NCBI GenBank assembly: GCA_902805475.1
Contig: CADCSX010000001.1
Location: forward strand, 3,410,001 to 3,474,000
Direction of reading: 5' to 3'
DNA from: Entonaema liquescens
Lineage: Eukaryota; Ascomycota; Sordariomycetes; Xylariales; Xylariaceae
Length of the DNA: 64,000 bases
In this document: one piece after another, positions 1 to 11,615 of the stretch
Layout: each line of letters starts with the position of its first letter
Position numbering within the stretch: position 1 is the first letter of the stretch
The notes under the pieces: generated by a model
Database searches by the model: none
What the model was told of the DNA's origin: nothing
What the model saw: only the letters and a program-made list of their open reading frames with translations
Made by a program: the position numbers and the translations under genes

Positions 1-197
1 TGATTTGTGCCCCTCTCGAGCATGCAAATTGGCGACTGTCCGAAGCGGAAATAGGTACTGCAATCTACGAGATAGTGGGTTTTTGTATCTAACCTTTAGC
101 GCCGTAATTATGCTAATGAGCTAATGAGTGCAACACCGACAGGGCCGTCGGAGTGATGGCTGATCACCAGGGTGAATTTGTGTTCGGTGGTCAGTGA

Positions 198-232
<35 letters not shown>

Positions 233-1518
233 TCGGCCGAGGATTTGAAGTTGACCTTTCTTGCGTCTGGCTTTTTCCATGCAAAGCAAAGACGTCGAAA
301 TCTGATGTAGGCAGGTACTATGTACAATCTCGAAAAGTAGCTACTTTGGCTTGTGGTACGTCCACGCTTATTGGATCGGTTCTTCTAAAACTCTCTTGTA
401 AACCTTAGGAACTTTAGCAACTTTAGGTACATGTCTGCTTAGGTAAGGCTATCTTAAGTAAGGCCCTCATATTGAAGTTCACCCACAGCCTCATCTCCAT
501 CAGCCCCAGTTTTGCCGGTTTTCAACTTAAGCTTGGGGATCCAAGTTCCATACATGTCACATGATCTTGAGTAACCCCTCCAGGATTTTTTTTTTAAAAG
601 CTGAGGCAGCCCGGAATTCCCAGCAATAGGGAACACCAATACAGCACCTGCACCTTGATGGCTGGGGCTGTAAGTCGTCACTAGCCCCATTAACACAAAG
701 CACCAACCCCCAACCCCTTAGGACCCCTTAACATACCTATCTGTAACAAATCGTGATGTTAGTTTTACCAACGTCCAACAATAGTATTTTATTTATACCT
801 CTTACGAGGCAACTTAACTCTAGAGCAAAGTAAACGGATTAATCAATTACTTATAAATGCCTTATATTGCATCTTTAGTATAATCCTAGTTAAAATCATG
901 AGATGAATCGTTAATCTAAGATAAATAGATGCCTACCTAGGTTATCTTCTTTTCATATACCTTGTAGAAATATGCCCATTAATGGCAATGTGGATGTTGT
1001 TACGCGTATAAAAAAAAAAAAAAAATTTTAATAATAAAAAAACATTGGAATGCGGGTTCTCCAAAGCATTCCTCACATCTCTACCATGTGCTGCGTAAAA
1101 GCGTAAAAAGGAGTAGCATCTTAGCGTCCCCCAAACAAATTTACTGGTTTCAGTTATTCCCCACGCCTTGTAACGGGAAACATGTGTTAGGTATTTTGCT
1201 GAGGCCAACGAACTAGTGTTCCATACCTGAAGCGGTTTATGTTGGCAGCGTACTGCTAATACCTAATACTATTATTTAAGTACTGACAATACCTACTGAC
1301 ATGACTTGTGCTCCTTTGCAATAACAAGTAGTTAGTCAGTCCGTAAGAAATGTCTTACCTAGCACGACTTGTAAGTCGCTGTAAGCCAATGGCGTCAAAT
1401 CGATGATACACGTTCGATCTCTTCTCCATGATGATCGCCTCAAAGGAACTAAAAGTGTGGTCGGACACGGTCATTATAGCAAGTTACCGGTGGGCTCAAA
1501 GTGGGATTAAGAGGGGAG
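1..1518. other. Gene-free left end
   Basis: No reading frame here looks like protein. The stretch is AT-leaning and contains short A runs near 1010-1024, scattered TACCTA-type words and one microsatellite. The short open frames have repetitive or random-looking translations. Confidence 0.6.
200..232. repeat. (TTGCTG)n hexamer microsatellite
   Basis: Five uninterrupted copies of TTGCTG followed by a partial copy are seen directly. The Ala-Val or Ser-Asn runs it encodes in short open frames are products of the repeat and not evidence of a gene. Confidence 0.9.
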
Positions 1519-1789
1519 TACGAAGGTCCGGGCCAAAAGTTTCGCACATGTCTAAATTCTTGGCATCCCATTCCAACGTCTGCCGGTATTTTTGGCACTG
1601 TATTAGTCCTATACTAAATAGGGAGCTGATAGTGGCTTGTACACTAAAACTAGGTGGCTTATCACTATATTTCCAGGGAGGCTATCCACTATAACTCAAA
1701 TAATACCGTACAATCCCTTTTAATTCATACGTAGCTTACCTAAGCTTGAAAAGCTCAGATGTGCGAAACTTTTGGCCCGGACCTTCGTA
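1519..1789. repeat. 31-bp perfect inverted repeat with a 209-bp spacer
   Basis: Positions 1519-1549 and 1759-1789 are perfect reverse complements over 31 bp, containing CGAAGGTCCGGGCC. The spacer shows no convincing gene. An arrangement like this fits a decayed DNA-transposon or MITE-like remnant, or a local inverted duplication. I see no clear target-site duplication at the outer edges, and a minus-strand open frame running out of the right arm (1736-1978) is not recognisable as a transposase. Confidence 0.7.
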
Positions 1790-3308
1790 TGCAGCAGAGA
1801 CATGCACCATTCCAATTTTTCGTGCTGAGACCTGCAGCCGTTGGGCGATCTTAAGTCGGGTCAGTGCGACGAAGCGGGAGCGGTCAGCTTGACAGGCTAG
1901 CTCGATTTGACTCCTCGACATCGACGAATCGGTAGCCAGTAGCTCGAGATATATGACACATCTTGCTCTCTTTTGCATAGGCTATCAGATTATGTAGATT
2001 ATGTATTAATATTCCCAGTAAGGCTAAGTGAGTGGACAAGGAATAACCACTTTGCATATTATTGGGTTCCACTCCAAGTCATCGATTCATCAAACATGCT
2101 TCGCAACAATTAGCAAGTAACCGCGTATGTCGTTAACTGGTCGAATGGCAATGAAGTAGCATCGTGGTTTTAAGATATAGTTATTCTCAATGGTCACTGG
2201 CTCCTTTATTAGTTTTAACTCCCTGGCTATCCATCAGCCAAGTCATTCACCAGTTGTTAACTCGGCATCCTTCATCCCATCTCGAGTTATATCGAACCAA
2301 TTGTGATGGGAAACTCGACTATGTTTATAAAGCACCCCCCTTGTTGACTTACTGATGTTGTGGCACGGCCTGGGCAGTTTGTTTGATCTAACCAGCTCCC
2401 TGCAACGTAGCGTTCTTCGGGGTTTAGCATGGCTACAGCTGAGTGGCGGCATCTTGCAGTTTTACATCAGCTCAGTATGTCGTGTTGAAAAGAGCCATGA
2501 TGATGGGTAATAGGTAATGGTAATGATCATGTTTCTGAGGCCTGTTTCTTCTCTTTGCGTCAAGGGGATTCCGTATATTATATAAAATGAACCGGAGTCC
2601 CCTGTCTTGACCACGCTAACTGTAAGGCTCCTGTGAGCTGCTATATTAGTCTAACACAGCTGGAAATATTCGCGACAAGTTAAGGTCTGGCATCGAATCT
2701 GACCAATTGCGTCGCTTTATTCTTCAAGCTGAATTACAAGTTACAGGGGGGATACCACCGACAGGGACTAAGGAACTCCAGGGAATCCTTTAACGGAAGC
2801 CTTTAAATTCGACCGCGAAACCCGGCACTGGTTGTGCAGGCCTCTCGTATTCGATCAATTTTTTTCTAACCCAAACATACTTAAACCTTCAGAATAACAC
2901 AGAAGGGTAGTAAAAGAGTAGAAACCCTCCGAGGAAAACAAAACAAGATAACATCTCCATTGGGATATCTAAAAACACACCCCGTATCATCGACGATTGA
3001 TTCGTTTTCATTAGTGCCCGACCCGGAGACCCCGTTGGAAAGCTCCTTATTTCCAAAAGTAATCACTTAAGCTCACGTCAACTTTTTGTCACCGGGAGGC
3101 CTTGTATCTGCGCTTACATATACCAATTCCAAATCCGCCACGAGGTGACGACCCCCCCGAGCTGGGGATAACGAAGCAAAATAGACTTTCGATTCCTTCG
3201 CTAGTCAACGCGTTCCTAAACACAAATCGAATCTAGAAGTTTATTCCGACGACGAGACCTACGACACAACTAAAGGCCCTTTGGGATTGGTGCACTTCAC
3301 GTCGAGCA
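1790..3308. other. Gene-free spacer upstream of rho2
   Basis: Only short, low-quality open frames are present on both strands. The last several hundred bases presumably hold the rho2 promoter and 5' leader, but no specific element is recognisable. Confidence 0.5.
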
Positions 3309-4373
3309 ATGGCGAGTTCAAATCCGCAGAATGTTATTCGCAGGTATGCTTCACCTTGGCTGTCGATCCCCTTTCGGCTGTCTTCGAACAACCATCACGC
3401 GCACCCCACGACGTCACCCCTTTTTCGGGACCTGTCATCGTTATAGCCAGACACAACCTGATCCACGACCTTTTTTTTTTTTTTTTTTAGTCTACAACCC
3501 CTTCGCATCCCAACTATCTAGTTACGTTTTATTATATGAACTACGCAATACTGATTGGCTTGCTAGGAAACTAGTCATCATTGGCGATGGAGCTTGCGGC
3601 AAGACCTCTTTACTGAGCGTCTTTACGCTCGGATACTTCCCAACCGTACGTTTTATCTTTCTCCTATTTTCTTTTTCTCATTTCCGCGCTTCCGGCCAAG
3701 CATTCGCTGACAGATCACACATATAGCACTACGTAAGCAGACCATCACCACGGACTTTCATATCTGGTCGACCGACTAACGATTCTCGCGCCTCCCCTCT
3801 AGATCCCGACCGTATTTGAGAACTACGTAACAGATTGCAGAGTAGACGGCAAGTCAGTACAATTAGCATTATGGGATACGGCAGGCCAAGAAGACTACGA
3901 GCGACTGCGACCGCTGGCGTACTCGAAAGCGCACGTACTACTGATAGGGTTCTCGATCGAGTCGCCTGATTCCCTCGACAACGTGAAGCACAAGGTTGGA
4001 CAACCCCCGCCTACACTCGGCCCTCGTCTTACATGAACAAAAACAAATAAGAAAAGAGACATAAACTAACAGCGGGAAACAGTGGGTAGAAGAAGCGACA
4101 GAGCGATGTCCCGGCGTCCCTATTATCCTCGTAGGACTAAAGAAGGATCTCCGAGACGACCCCGTAGCCATCGAGGAGATGCGCAAGAAAAGTCTAAAGT
4201 TCGTGACGGAGCGGCAAGGCGAACAAGCTGCGCAGGAAATCGGCGCGCGCAAGTACCTCGAATGCTCGAGTTTGAGCGGAGAAGGTGTTGACGACGTGTT
4301 TGAGGCCGCCACTCGCGCCGCTCTACTTACCTTTGAAAAGGGCGAAGGCGGCGGATGCTGTGTCATATTATAA
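3309..4373 (+). CDS. rho2: Rho2-type small GTPase
   Basis: Rho-family GTPase expected to act at the plasma membrane in cell-wall integrity and polarity signalling. I read five exons: 3309-3343, 3567-3645, 3727-3732, 3803-3994 and 4083-4373, giving 200 aa. The P-loop GDGACGKTS is at residues 18-26, switch I is PTVFENYVTD, DTAGQED starts at residue 65, and the base-recognition stretch is GLKKDL. The tail ends CCVIL, so the CaaX box is CVIL (geranylgeranylation expected) with an extra upstream Cys. The stretch TLGYFPT-HY and the phrase LALWDTAGQEDYERLRPLAY match fungal Rho2 better than Rho1 or Rho3. Exon 3 is only six bases, coding His-Tyr; without it the invariant linker before switch I would be missing. 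Intron 1 is 223 nt and contains an 18-T tract at 3471-3488. The reading frame is intact. Confidence 0.93.
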
Positions 4374-5551
4374 GGCGGCGCAGCGCTGTGTTACGGTACG
4401 GCTTGGCACGAAATTCGACGCGACTTTGTAGGAGATACGGGACCACGGGAAGATCGACTTAACGAACACGAGCAAGGAGATTTCCCCTGGGGAAGCAAGA
4501 TTTAACCAAAAAAGGGTGTTCAACTTAGTGGAGTTTGGTTTAGGCGGGAATGAATATTCCGAAATACTATTTATTTTTCCTTCCGTTTTGCTTTTTGTTG
4601 GAATACTACAAGAGGAGGCCGCAGAAGAGGAGGATGAAAGTGCTAGGATTTATGCGTGCCGGAGGAAGCAATTCAAGGTTTTAGAAATCATCGCAGCCAG
4701 CAAAATCTATCTCGAACGAGACCGAACTCTCGTCAGGACCTACAAACTAAACGTACCCAACATCAACGAACTATCTATCTAACCTACCCCCATTTATCGA
4801 AGTGCCGAAAAGATATCTACTCTCATTGCGATATCTTCCACCCTCGCTCACCCCACAGACCGAAAACCCTCGATGAACAGAACTTACCTGTATCTAGGTT
4901 GGAAAAAAAAAACCAGACTGAAAATGAACTGATTAATACAGCCGATCCTGGAAATCCCCCCAACGTTCTCTAATCCGAGAGGAGAGAAAGAAAATAGTTA
5001 TTGTTAATAAGGAGAGGCATTGAATCAGAACATTAACTTCACATTGACAGTAGTCCACATCTGGCGTGAAGTGAATCATAGGATTTCCGATGAAGCATTC
5101 CCAACAGTTTCAAGTGGATCTGTTTACTGGTTCTCCCTCAACTCATGTCTATCATGAGCTTTCTCTTACCGAGGGGGTATCGGGCCAAGGGGATCGAGCA
5201 AACATTCATGAGAAAAACATATCCGTATACCTCCCATATTAGGCATGTCCACCGCTGCAACTACCGTAAACATCTCATTTGCACCTATGTATGAGATCGA
5301 ACGATCTAATTAATTGCGTCTTTCCACGTCTTTACATGCCAAGGTATAGTGGCGATCCGCGGGGGGAAAAAAGAAAAAAAACGCACGCAGACGTGCCCGA
5401 AGCTTACGCAGCAGGTATGCAGCTAACGGTTCATTGGATATGAAGGTGCCTAGTCCACGTAATTGTCGGGGACGATTCTATGTTACACGAGTGATTCTAG
5501 ACCGGAAATTCGGATGCGGGCCGGGTAGGAGAAAGAGACAATTACCTAGCC
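4374..5551. other. Spacer between convergent rho2 and mL40
   Basis: The two flanking genes point towards each other, so this region should hold both 3' ends. Open frames at 4516-4973 have no family resemblance and biased low-complexity composition. Nothing else is visible. Confidence 0.5.
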
Positions 5552-6246
5552 TCACCGGGTCCAGCCGTGATTCCAAGGCTCGCGAGCCGGAGTTTCTGTC
5601 TGCGCTCTCGCGTACTCAATCGGAATGGCCTTGTGTCCGTATAAACCCTTCTTTTCCATAGCTACACGGTACAAGAATCCCTCTTCCCGCGTACCAGGTC
5701 CACTTGTCTTGCGCAATTCCTCGCAGGCATTGTGCATCGATTGATACATCCTAGGCAATCTATTAGCGAATCCTCTCGTCACGACACAGTGCTAAAGAGA
5801 GGGTATACACACCGCTCTAGCTCGTGCGCTCTCCTGTCTTTCTCCTTGCGCTGGTACAATAACCAAGCCCGATGAATAGTCCAGTGACGCAGCGCACGGT
5901 TTCGCCCGAATCTCAGAGGGGCAGGAACAGCACGGGGCATTGACAATTTGAGGTTCACGATCCTAGGATCGGGACCCTCGCCCTTTGCTCCCTTCTTCTT
6001 CCTTTTCCCACCTCCCGAACCTTTACCTTTAGCACTAGCACCCTTTCCGCCGCCGATCCTCGCATTTTGGGAAGCCGTAGTATGTATCTGCCGAGAAACA
6101 GATGTGGGAAAGAAGGTGGAAGAACATGCTGTTATGGATGCCGCTGCGGTAATCGGACTCGAGGACGGGCTGGAGAGGAAACTGGTGGAGAGAGGCGTAG
6201 CTGATGGAAGCCTCGTGAAGAGGCTTCGGAATGTAGGGGTGAACAT
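5552..6246 (-). CDS. Mitochondrial large-subunit ribosomal protein mL40 (MRP-L28 family)
   Basis: Component of the mitochondrial large ribosomal subunit. Two exons on the minus strand, 6246-5813 and 5750-5552, joined across a 62-nt intron (5751-5812) with branch sequence GCTAATAG, give 210 aa. The N-terminus is rich in Ser, Thr and Arg, has no acidic residues, and ends in RQIHTTASQNA, a typical matrix-targeting presequence and cleavage region. A Gly/Lys-rich linker (about residues 65-90) is followed by the family signature LRFGRNRALRHWTIHRAW at 111-128. The second exon carries a conserved MYQSMHNACEELRKTSGPG stretch. The assignment to mL40/MRP-L28 (Pfam MRP-L28) is from memory of that signature. 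The frame is intact. Confidence 0.82.
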
Positions 6247-8909
6247 GATGTATCGGGTATCGTTATAGTCGTCGCTATCTCTCGTCTAAACCCGTAGCCG
6301 TTTGTGACCCTTCGCTGCCGCCACTTGCTGCTTTGCCTATTCCCTATTCCCACCAGAACCCAAAGCTGCGAGTAAACCGACCGCTATACCAAGCGCAACT
6401 TTCGAACTGACGCTCGATGTTTGGCCCACAGTCGAAGAGGTGTCAATTTCCCTCTAGACAACTATTTTCTTCCCAGGACCCCCAATCCTGCTCTCATATG
6501 GAAACCTTCCTATTCCTCCAAGTACAGACACGTTTTCGGGGATAATCGGGTTGAGAGTAGCTCTTGGTGAATTGCTTCAATTGATGGATCGCAGGAAAAA
6601 AGAATAATGTGGATCAACGATTTTCCAAGCTACTGGGTAGTGCTAAGTGGGGACCCCTGTACGACCCGATAATCATTAAAGTCGCCAAGCTACAGGGTAC
6701 CTACCTAAATATCCACTGTATTATGTAAACAAGATCGCAGATATCCTGTGCATCACGTGAGTCTCCTTATCAATGGAAAAGGGGTATCAATCGCATTCAT
6801 TTATTTGCAGTGTGATCTCTCTATCTAACTACGCCAAGGTAAGAGACGAAGGTAGCGATGGCTCCCATAGCTAATATAAATACCCCGTCTCTATGAAAAC
6901 CCTATTACCTCTGAAAAGCCTTGGTGTTGCAATCCTCCAGGTAGTTACAGTGAACCTTAGAGTAGTCCACCATAGTGTTTCTAAAAAATCAAAGCATACC
7001 TGTTGCTGGGCAAGTCGATTTGTATTAGTAGAGTCTTTCCCAATATCTATAAAACACTTAATTATGACCGCCGATCACGGCGAGAAGTAGTAATAACGTT
7101 GTGTCGTATTCATGATTAAGTTCAGTATTGCAATAGTTACCTACCTAATGCAGGCTGATAGCATTAGGAAAATATACATCCTCGGTAGCATATGCTTTAT
7201 AACAGTGATGCCCATATCTGGGGATTTTCTAGGGCTCTCATAGTAAAGATATATTAGGCGGGTAAATCCGTTAGCTAATATAAGTAGCCTTATCCTGATC
7301 ACGTCTCAGTCAACAGTGTCCAAAAGATCGCGAATCCCAGCCGAAGAAATGGAAGTTACGATTTGGATCTCTTGTAGAGTGGGAATGTAGGTGGTTATAT
7401 TCTTTGTTATCATTCTTAGATCCTAAGAGAGAGGTGCCTTCGGTAATCGAAATCTTAATGGAAGTTTTGGTGCGGATGGTGAGCCAATGGTAGGTTCGGT
7501 ATTAATCCAACCACGGCATCTTTCTTGGAATCAGTGAAACCTCAAAAGAGACCAGCAACCTTTACTAAAATACAAATATTGTAGGGGGTTGTCTGGCAGG
7601 ATGGTATGAAATGTATCGCAGAGCTATAGCATTACCTATAGCCATAGATCAGCGAGCTCTTTGGTGACATCAACTAGAGGTAGTACGTGGAGGAGTAAGA
7701 CCCCGATAAAGCTTTCATAGAAGATAGACGTGGGCATGGCATGCATCAAATAGGGGATAGTAGAAAGTAAATGTCGAGAGCTGAAATATCTACTGGGATA
7801 TTCCTGTCGCCTTATATACCAGTCCAAGCTAAAAGGGGCGGATCCAGTAGAGCGCGTGTATACTAGCGTTGCTTGCGGTTCTTAGAAACCGCGAATCTAA
7901 TAGAGCTATTAGTTATATTCTCCCTTCCGAAATTTCGAGAGCATTGGCGAGGTGTAGGCTGAAATTGCATATTGACGTTGGAGTCCTATGACATAACATC
8001 AGTGAGGTCGCGTTAGAAGTTCTTATTAAATTTATCAATGCCTATGCTGTAGCCTAGATTGGTTCCAGCTTAGCCATCCTAGAGGGCAGCTGGACGAGGT
8101 AGTTTAGCATTTTAGGATCGCTTCCAGCCGAGTCTCGGGTTCCGCGATGAAATCGGAGTTAAAGATATAGGGTAGGAGGCTATTCCAAAGTAGCTATGAG
8201 TCCGGGTAAGAGCAGACAATCATGGCCACTCCTAGGGTGCTGTAGCAAGAGATGGAAACCTGAATGATCATTCTCATCTGTCAGAAAGCACAAGGTGAGA
8301 TTCGCATATTACCTATTACCCTTCATCTCTCACTGTGATCTCAACATTATGAATCAGGAGCCAAAGAGAAAATATAGTATGTAGGTAGAGCAAGGTAAGT
8401 CCACATTTGAAAATTTAAAATAATGAGCAAGTGCCAGGGAAATATGGGTATATCAAGTGCCCGTATATAGGGGGCTGCGCGCCCTCGTAAGAGGTTAGAA
8501 GGCCAGGTGTTAACATGTTCAGAGAAGAATGGGCCTCGCGGTCGAGTTAAGAGAAGCAAATGAAGTACACAAGACGCTGATCTCCAAATTATCGTTATTC
8601 TTATGACTCTGAGAAGCAATTTCACGGGTTTCGTAACCCCAATCACGTAGAGAACACTCAAAAGAAACGAAGTTGCTTGAAATATTTGTATAATGCCCCA
8701 CGATATGTGAGGGCACAGGAAGATACGACTGAAAGCAGCATTAATCTTTGGGAATTTTCCTATGTATGAAGGTACCTAGCCGAGTAAATATATATACCGC
8801 CGGTTTTATAGCCGCTTGCGTCTTTTCACTGCTATTAGACCCAGCTTTATGAGCATATCCTCAATTAGAAAGGAAGCATATTGCTATGCAGTCATTGTAG
8901 AATTTTATA
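6247..8909. other. 2.7-kb gene-free spacer at the cluster's left border
   Basis: Moderately AT-rich, with many stop codons in all frames. The longest frames (for example 8347-8661 minus) show no domain, splice-consistent extension or composition typical of protein. It separates the conserved rho2/mL40 pair from the biosynthetic genes and may be old degraded sequence. Confidence 0.5.
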
Positions 8910-10391
8910 TCAAACTGAGAAATGTATACCACGTGTTATATTCCCCCATCGGGCGTAGATCCAATCCAGTGGTACATTTCCCTTTGACTTCCACGGTCCA
9001 GCTTTTCCATATACAGGCAAGTCGTTTCTGGAGCGAACGGCATAAGTTGAAGTAAATGACCACATTGGTTCTGTTCCTTGTTCATAAGAATCCCATGATC
9101 TCCGAGGAGTTGCGGACGTAACACCTTTCATTTTCATGTATTTCAAAAGCCTTAGAACAATGAAAGCAGTATTGTCCGCCCTGAGTGTCCACGCGTGTCT
9201 CTCATAACCCATCGTATAAGCCAAGTTGGGTATACCTTCGAACATGGTTCCTTGCCACCAAAGCCTCTGCTTCAATGATAGTATTTCATCGTCAATTTTG
9301 ATGAGTATATTGCCTCCCAACTTCATGTTGAAACCAGTTGCTGCAATGATGACATCAACATCCACGCTCTGTCCATCTTCCATGTATATCCTCTTATCAT
9401 CAATAGTTCGAATTTGCCCCGTGATTATTTTTGCATTTGAATTGTAAAATGTGCGAGGGAATTCTCCCTCCGGACTGAAGCACATACGTTGTTCCCAAGG
9501 GTCATATCGCGGCGTAAAGTGAGGATTCTGAGGGATCCAAGGAGGTAAATAATTCGATAGGTCTTTTCGTATGATATGTCTTGCGAATTTTGGAAAGTAG
9601 TGACAAAATAAGGTAAGGAGAAAAGGGATAACCATGAAGTAAATTCTGAGAAGCTTCGTGCTAATCATACGGGGTAGATACTTGCGAACCCATGGTGGGG
9701 ATTGGGTTGAATTCTTTCCCGAGAAAACATATGATGGACTTCGTTGGATTAAAGTAATTTCGGATGCTTTCCTAGCTAGAGCAGGGAATAATGTAATAGC
9801 CGTTGCCCCGCTGCCAATAACAGCGATTTTCTTGTTCTCATATGTAAAGTAGTCCGGCCAAAACTGAGGATTGATGATGTCGCCTCGAAACTTGCTCAGA
9901 GCGGGGATACCAGGCTCAAGAGGCATTTTATAATCGAAGTATCCAGTGGCTAAGACGACGAACCGAGCGTTGATCGTTTTAGTTTGGCAGTCTTCCACGT
10001 CTACGTTGACTTCCCATTTCTGGGATTTGGAAGACCACACCATGGAAATTACACGATGGCGAAGTCGGATGTACTTTTCAATGCCGTGCCTGGAAACGGC
10101 GCTTGAAAGGTAAGATAGGATGAGGGACCCTTCAGCAACTTGACAATCGAAGGGCCATGGATACCAGGCGAGTCCAAATGTATGAAGGTCAGTGTCAGAC
10201 CGTACTCCGGGGTACTTGAACTGATCCCATGTCCCGCCAATGCTGCTACGGCTATCTAGCACTGCAAAACTGATTCCGGGCAACTCGGCTTGCAAGCGAT
10301 AGGCGCAATTGATTCCGGATATCCCAGCACCGACGATCAAGACATCTAGACTTTCAGTGCCGGAGGAGCTGTCGGACAATAGGGGGGACAT
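8910..10391 (-). CDS. Baeyer-Villiger / flavin-containing monooxygenase (EthA-like)
   Basis: Class B flavoprotein monooxygenase, expected to use FAD, NADPH and O2 to insert oxygen into a ketone or oxidise a heteroatom. Single exon, 493 aa, intact. The FAD Rossmann motif GAGISG is at residues 21-26, followed by GGTWDQFKYPGVRSD, which is typical of Baeyer-Villiger enzymes. An NADPH-binding GSGATA lies at 193-198. Between them is FRGDIINPQFWP at 168-179, corresponding to the FxGxxxHxxxWP fingerprint but with Asn174 where the signature has His. A hydrophobic stretch near residues 250-265 could be a membrane-contact helix. It lies at the left edge of the PKS cluster, 1.2 kb from the trans enoyl reductase on the same strand, so a tailoring role on the polyketide is likely but inferred. 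Confidence 0.88.
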   Translation of the reverse strand: MSPLLSDSSSGTESLDVLIVGAGISGINCAYRLQAELPGISFAVLDSRSSIGGTWDQFKYPGVRSDTDLHTFGLAWYPWPFDCQVAEGSLILSYLSSAVSRHGIEKYIRLRHRVISMVWSSKSQKWEVNVDVEDCQTKTINARFVVLATGYFDYKMPLEPGIPALSKFRGDIINPQFWPDYFTYENKKIAVIGSGATAITLFPALARKASEITLIQRSPSYVFSGKNSTQSPPWVRKYLPRMISTKLLRIYFMVIPFLLTLFCHYFPKFARHIIRKDLSNYLPPWIPQNPHFTPRYDPWEQRMCFSPEGEFPRTFYNSNAKIITGQIRTIDDKRIYMEDGQSVDVDVIIAATGFNMKLGGNILIKIDDEILSLKQRLWWQGTMFEGIPNLAYTMGYERHAWTLRADNTAFIVLRLLKYMKMKGVTSATPRRSWDSYEQGTEPMWSFTSTYAVRSRNDLPVYGKAGPWKSKGNVPLDWIYARWGNITRGIHFSV

Positions 10392-11615
10392 TATGCAAAA
10401 CTCGAAAATCCGGGAGGACTTCGTTTATTCAATACCATCCGTATGCAATCTAGCGAGAAGTTCAATGCGATGTGGAAGAGCATAGCAACCTGTAAACAAT
10501 CTTGATTTAAGTATAGAGAGAACGCGTGTTGCGACCATTTAGAAGTCTGTGCCACCCACCTATCAACTCCTCCTTCTATTCCCAAACAAACATACCGACC
10601 GACGTTTCATTCATTGACCAACGCTTACTAACTTATATCTAACATGTAAGATGAAATACTCCGTACATGCATATAGATGTAAGTAAGTAATTGGTAGGTA
10701 CTCAATACTTGCTACGTATCTCGGCCCTATGCAAGTTGGCTACCCAGCCTAGACACGCCTAGACATGTCTAGACACGGAGAATACTCATGTGCGTGGCTA
10801 GTAGCACGTTTACATGAGTATATGCGTAAGGTTACAGTTGCTTTGATGGAGTGTAATTTTCAGCTTTATATCTGGAGTTACTTTAACCGCCCGCATATAA
10901 GTTGTGTAACATGGAAGTGTAGCATGGAACGACTTATTACTATGTACATATTGCGGTCTGCTTGCTCTTCTAAGGTGTAAATATGCCGTATATGCGTGCC
11001 TGAGGCGGCTTACAAGTCCCACATAGTAAAGTAGATGCACGACATCTCAAGTGATACATGAGTAAATAACATATTAGAGTTAATGTAACACAACATCCAC
11101 CTGAGAAAATTGTGACCTATCATTATTCGCTGTTATTGGGGCTTTGTACTACATGTTGAACCAACTACATGAGACGGTAACCACATGTCCCTCGTGAAAT
11201 CAATCCTTTCCGGGCTTTGCGGGCTTTGCTACAGGGATTACTCAATACAGGTACCAACAATTCGAAACCGACTCGTCTAAACACATATCTTCTGCTCGAC
11301 TAAAATCTTCATAAAGCAATACATCAGTTATACTGTTTGCCCCTTGAATTGTATAACTAGTGCATATGCAATATATCAATTAGCTGGACATATCGAGTAT
11401 CTTAAGTGCTTGTAGTGCACCGCTACGCTAATCGCTACCTAGGTAGCTGTTGTAGCCCTGTTTCGATAGAACGGCTTTCTACCTAGGTACAGTACCTAAC
11501 CTAACGCATACACTTAGAGTTAACGTACCTAAATGAGTCTTTCTTAACAGTTTCTACTGACATGATTACACATAGAACTCCATCTAGGTATATAGACCAC
11601 CAATTGTTATGATTA
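10392..11615. other. Spacer between monooxygenase and enoyl reductase genes
   Basis: No credible coding region. It contains the three-copy 10-mer at 10748-10777, an AT-rich stretch, and several TACCTAGGTA-type words around 11440-11500. The promoter of the monooxygenase gene should lie in its left part. Confidence 0.5.
10748..10777. repeat. Three tandem 10-mers, consensus YCTAGACAYG
   Basis: CCTAGACACG, CCTAGACATG and TCTAGACACG follow one another without gaps, about 360 bp upstream of the monooxygenase start codon. The 10-bp period equals about one helical turn, so this could be a small array of protein-binding sites; it could also be chance slippage. Confidence 0.6.

Noticed and set aside
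121..408. Overlapping open frames encoding Ser-Asn or Ala-Val runs
   Set aside because: They are translations of the TTGCTG microsatellite with no other protein-like features.
1736..2072. Possible transposase fragment next to the inverted repeat
   Set aside because: A weak helix-turn-helix-like look only; no catalytic motif or family signature is visible, so I do not call it a transposase.
4516..4973. Open frames downstream of rho2
   Set aside because: They overlap in different frames, lack domains and lie where the rho2 3' UTR should be.
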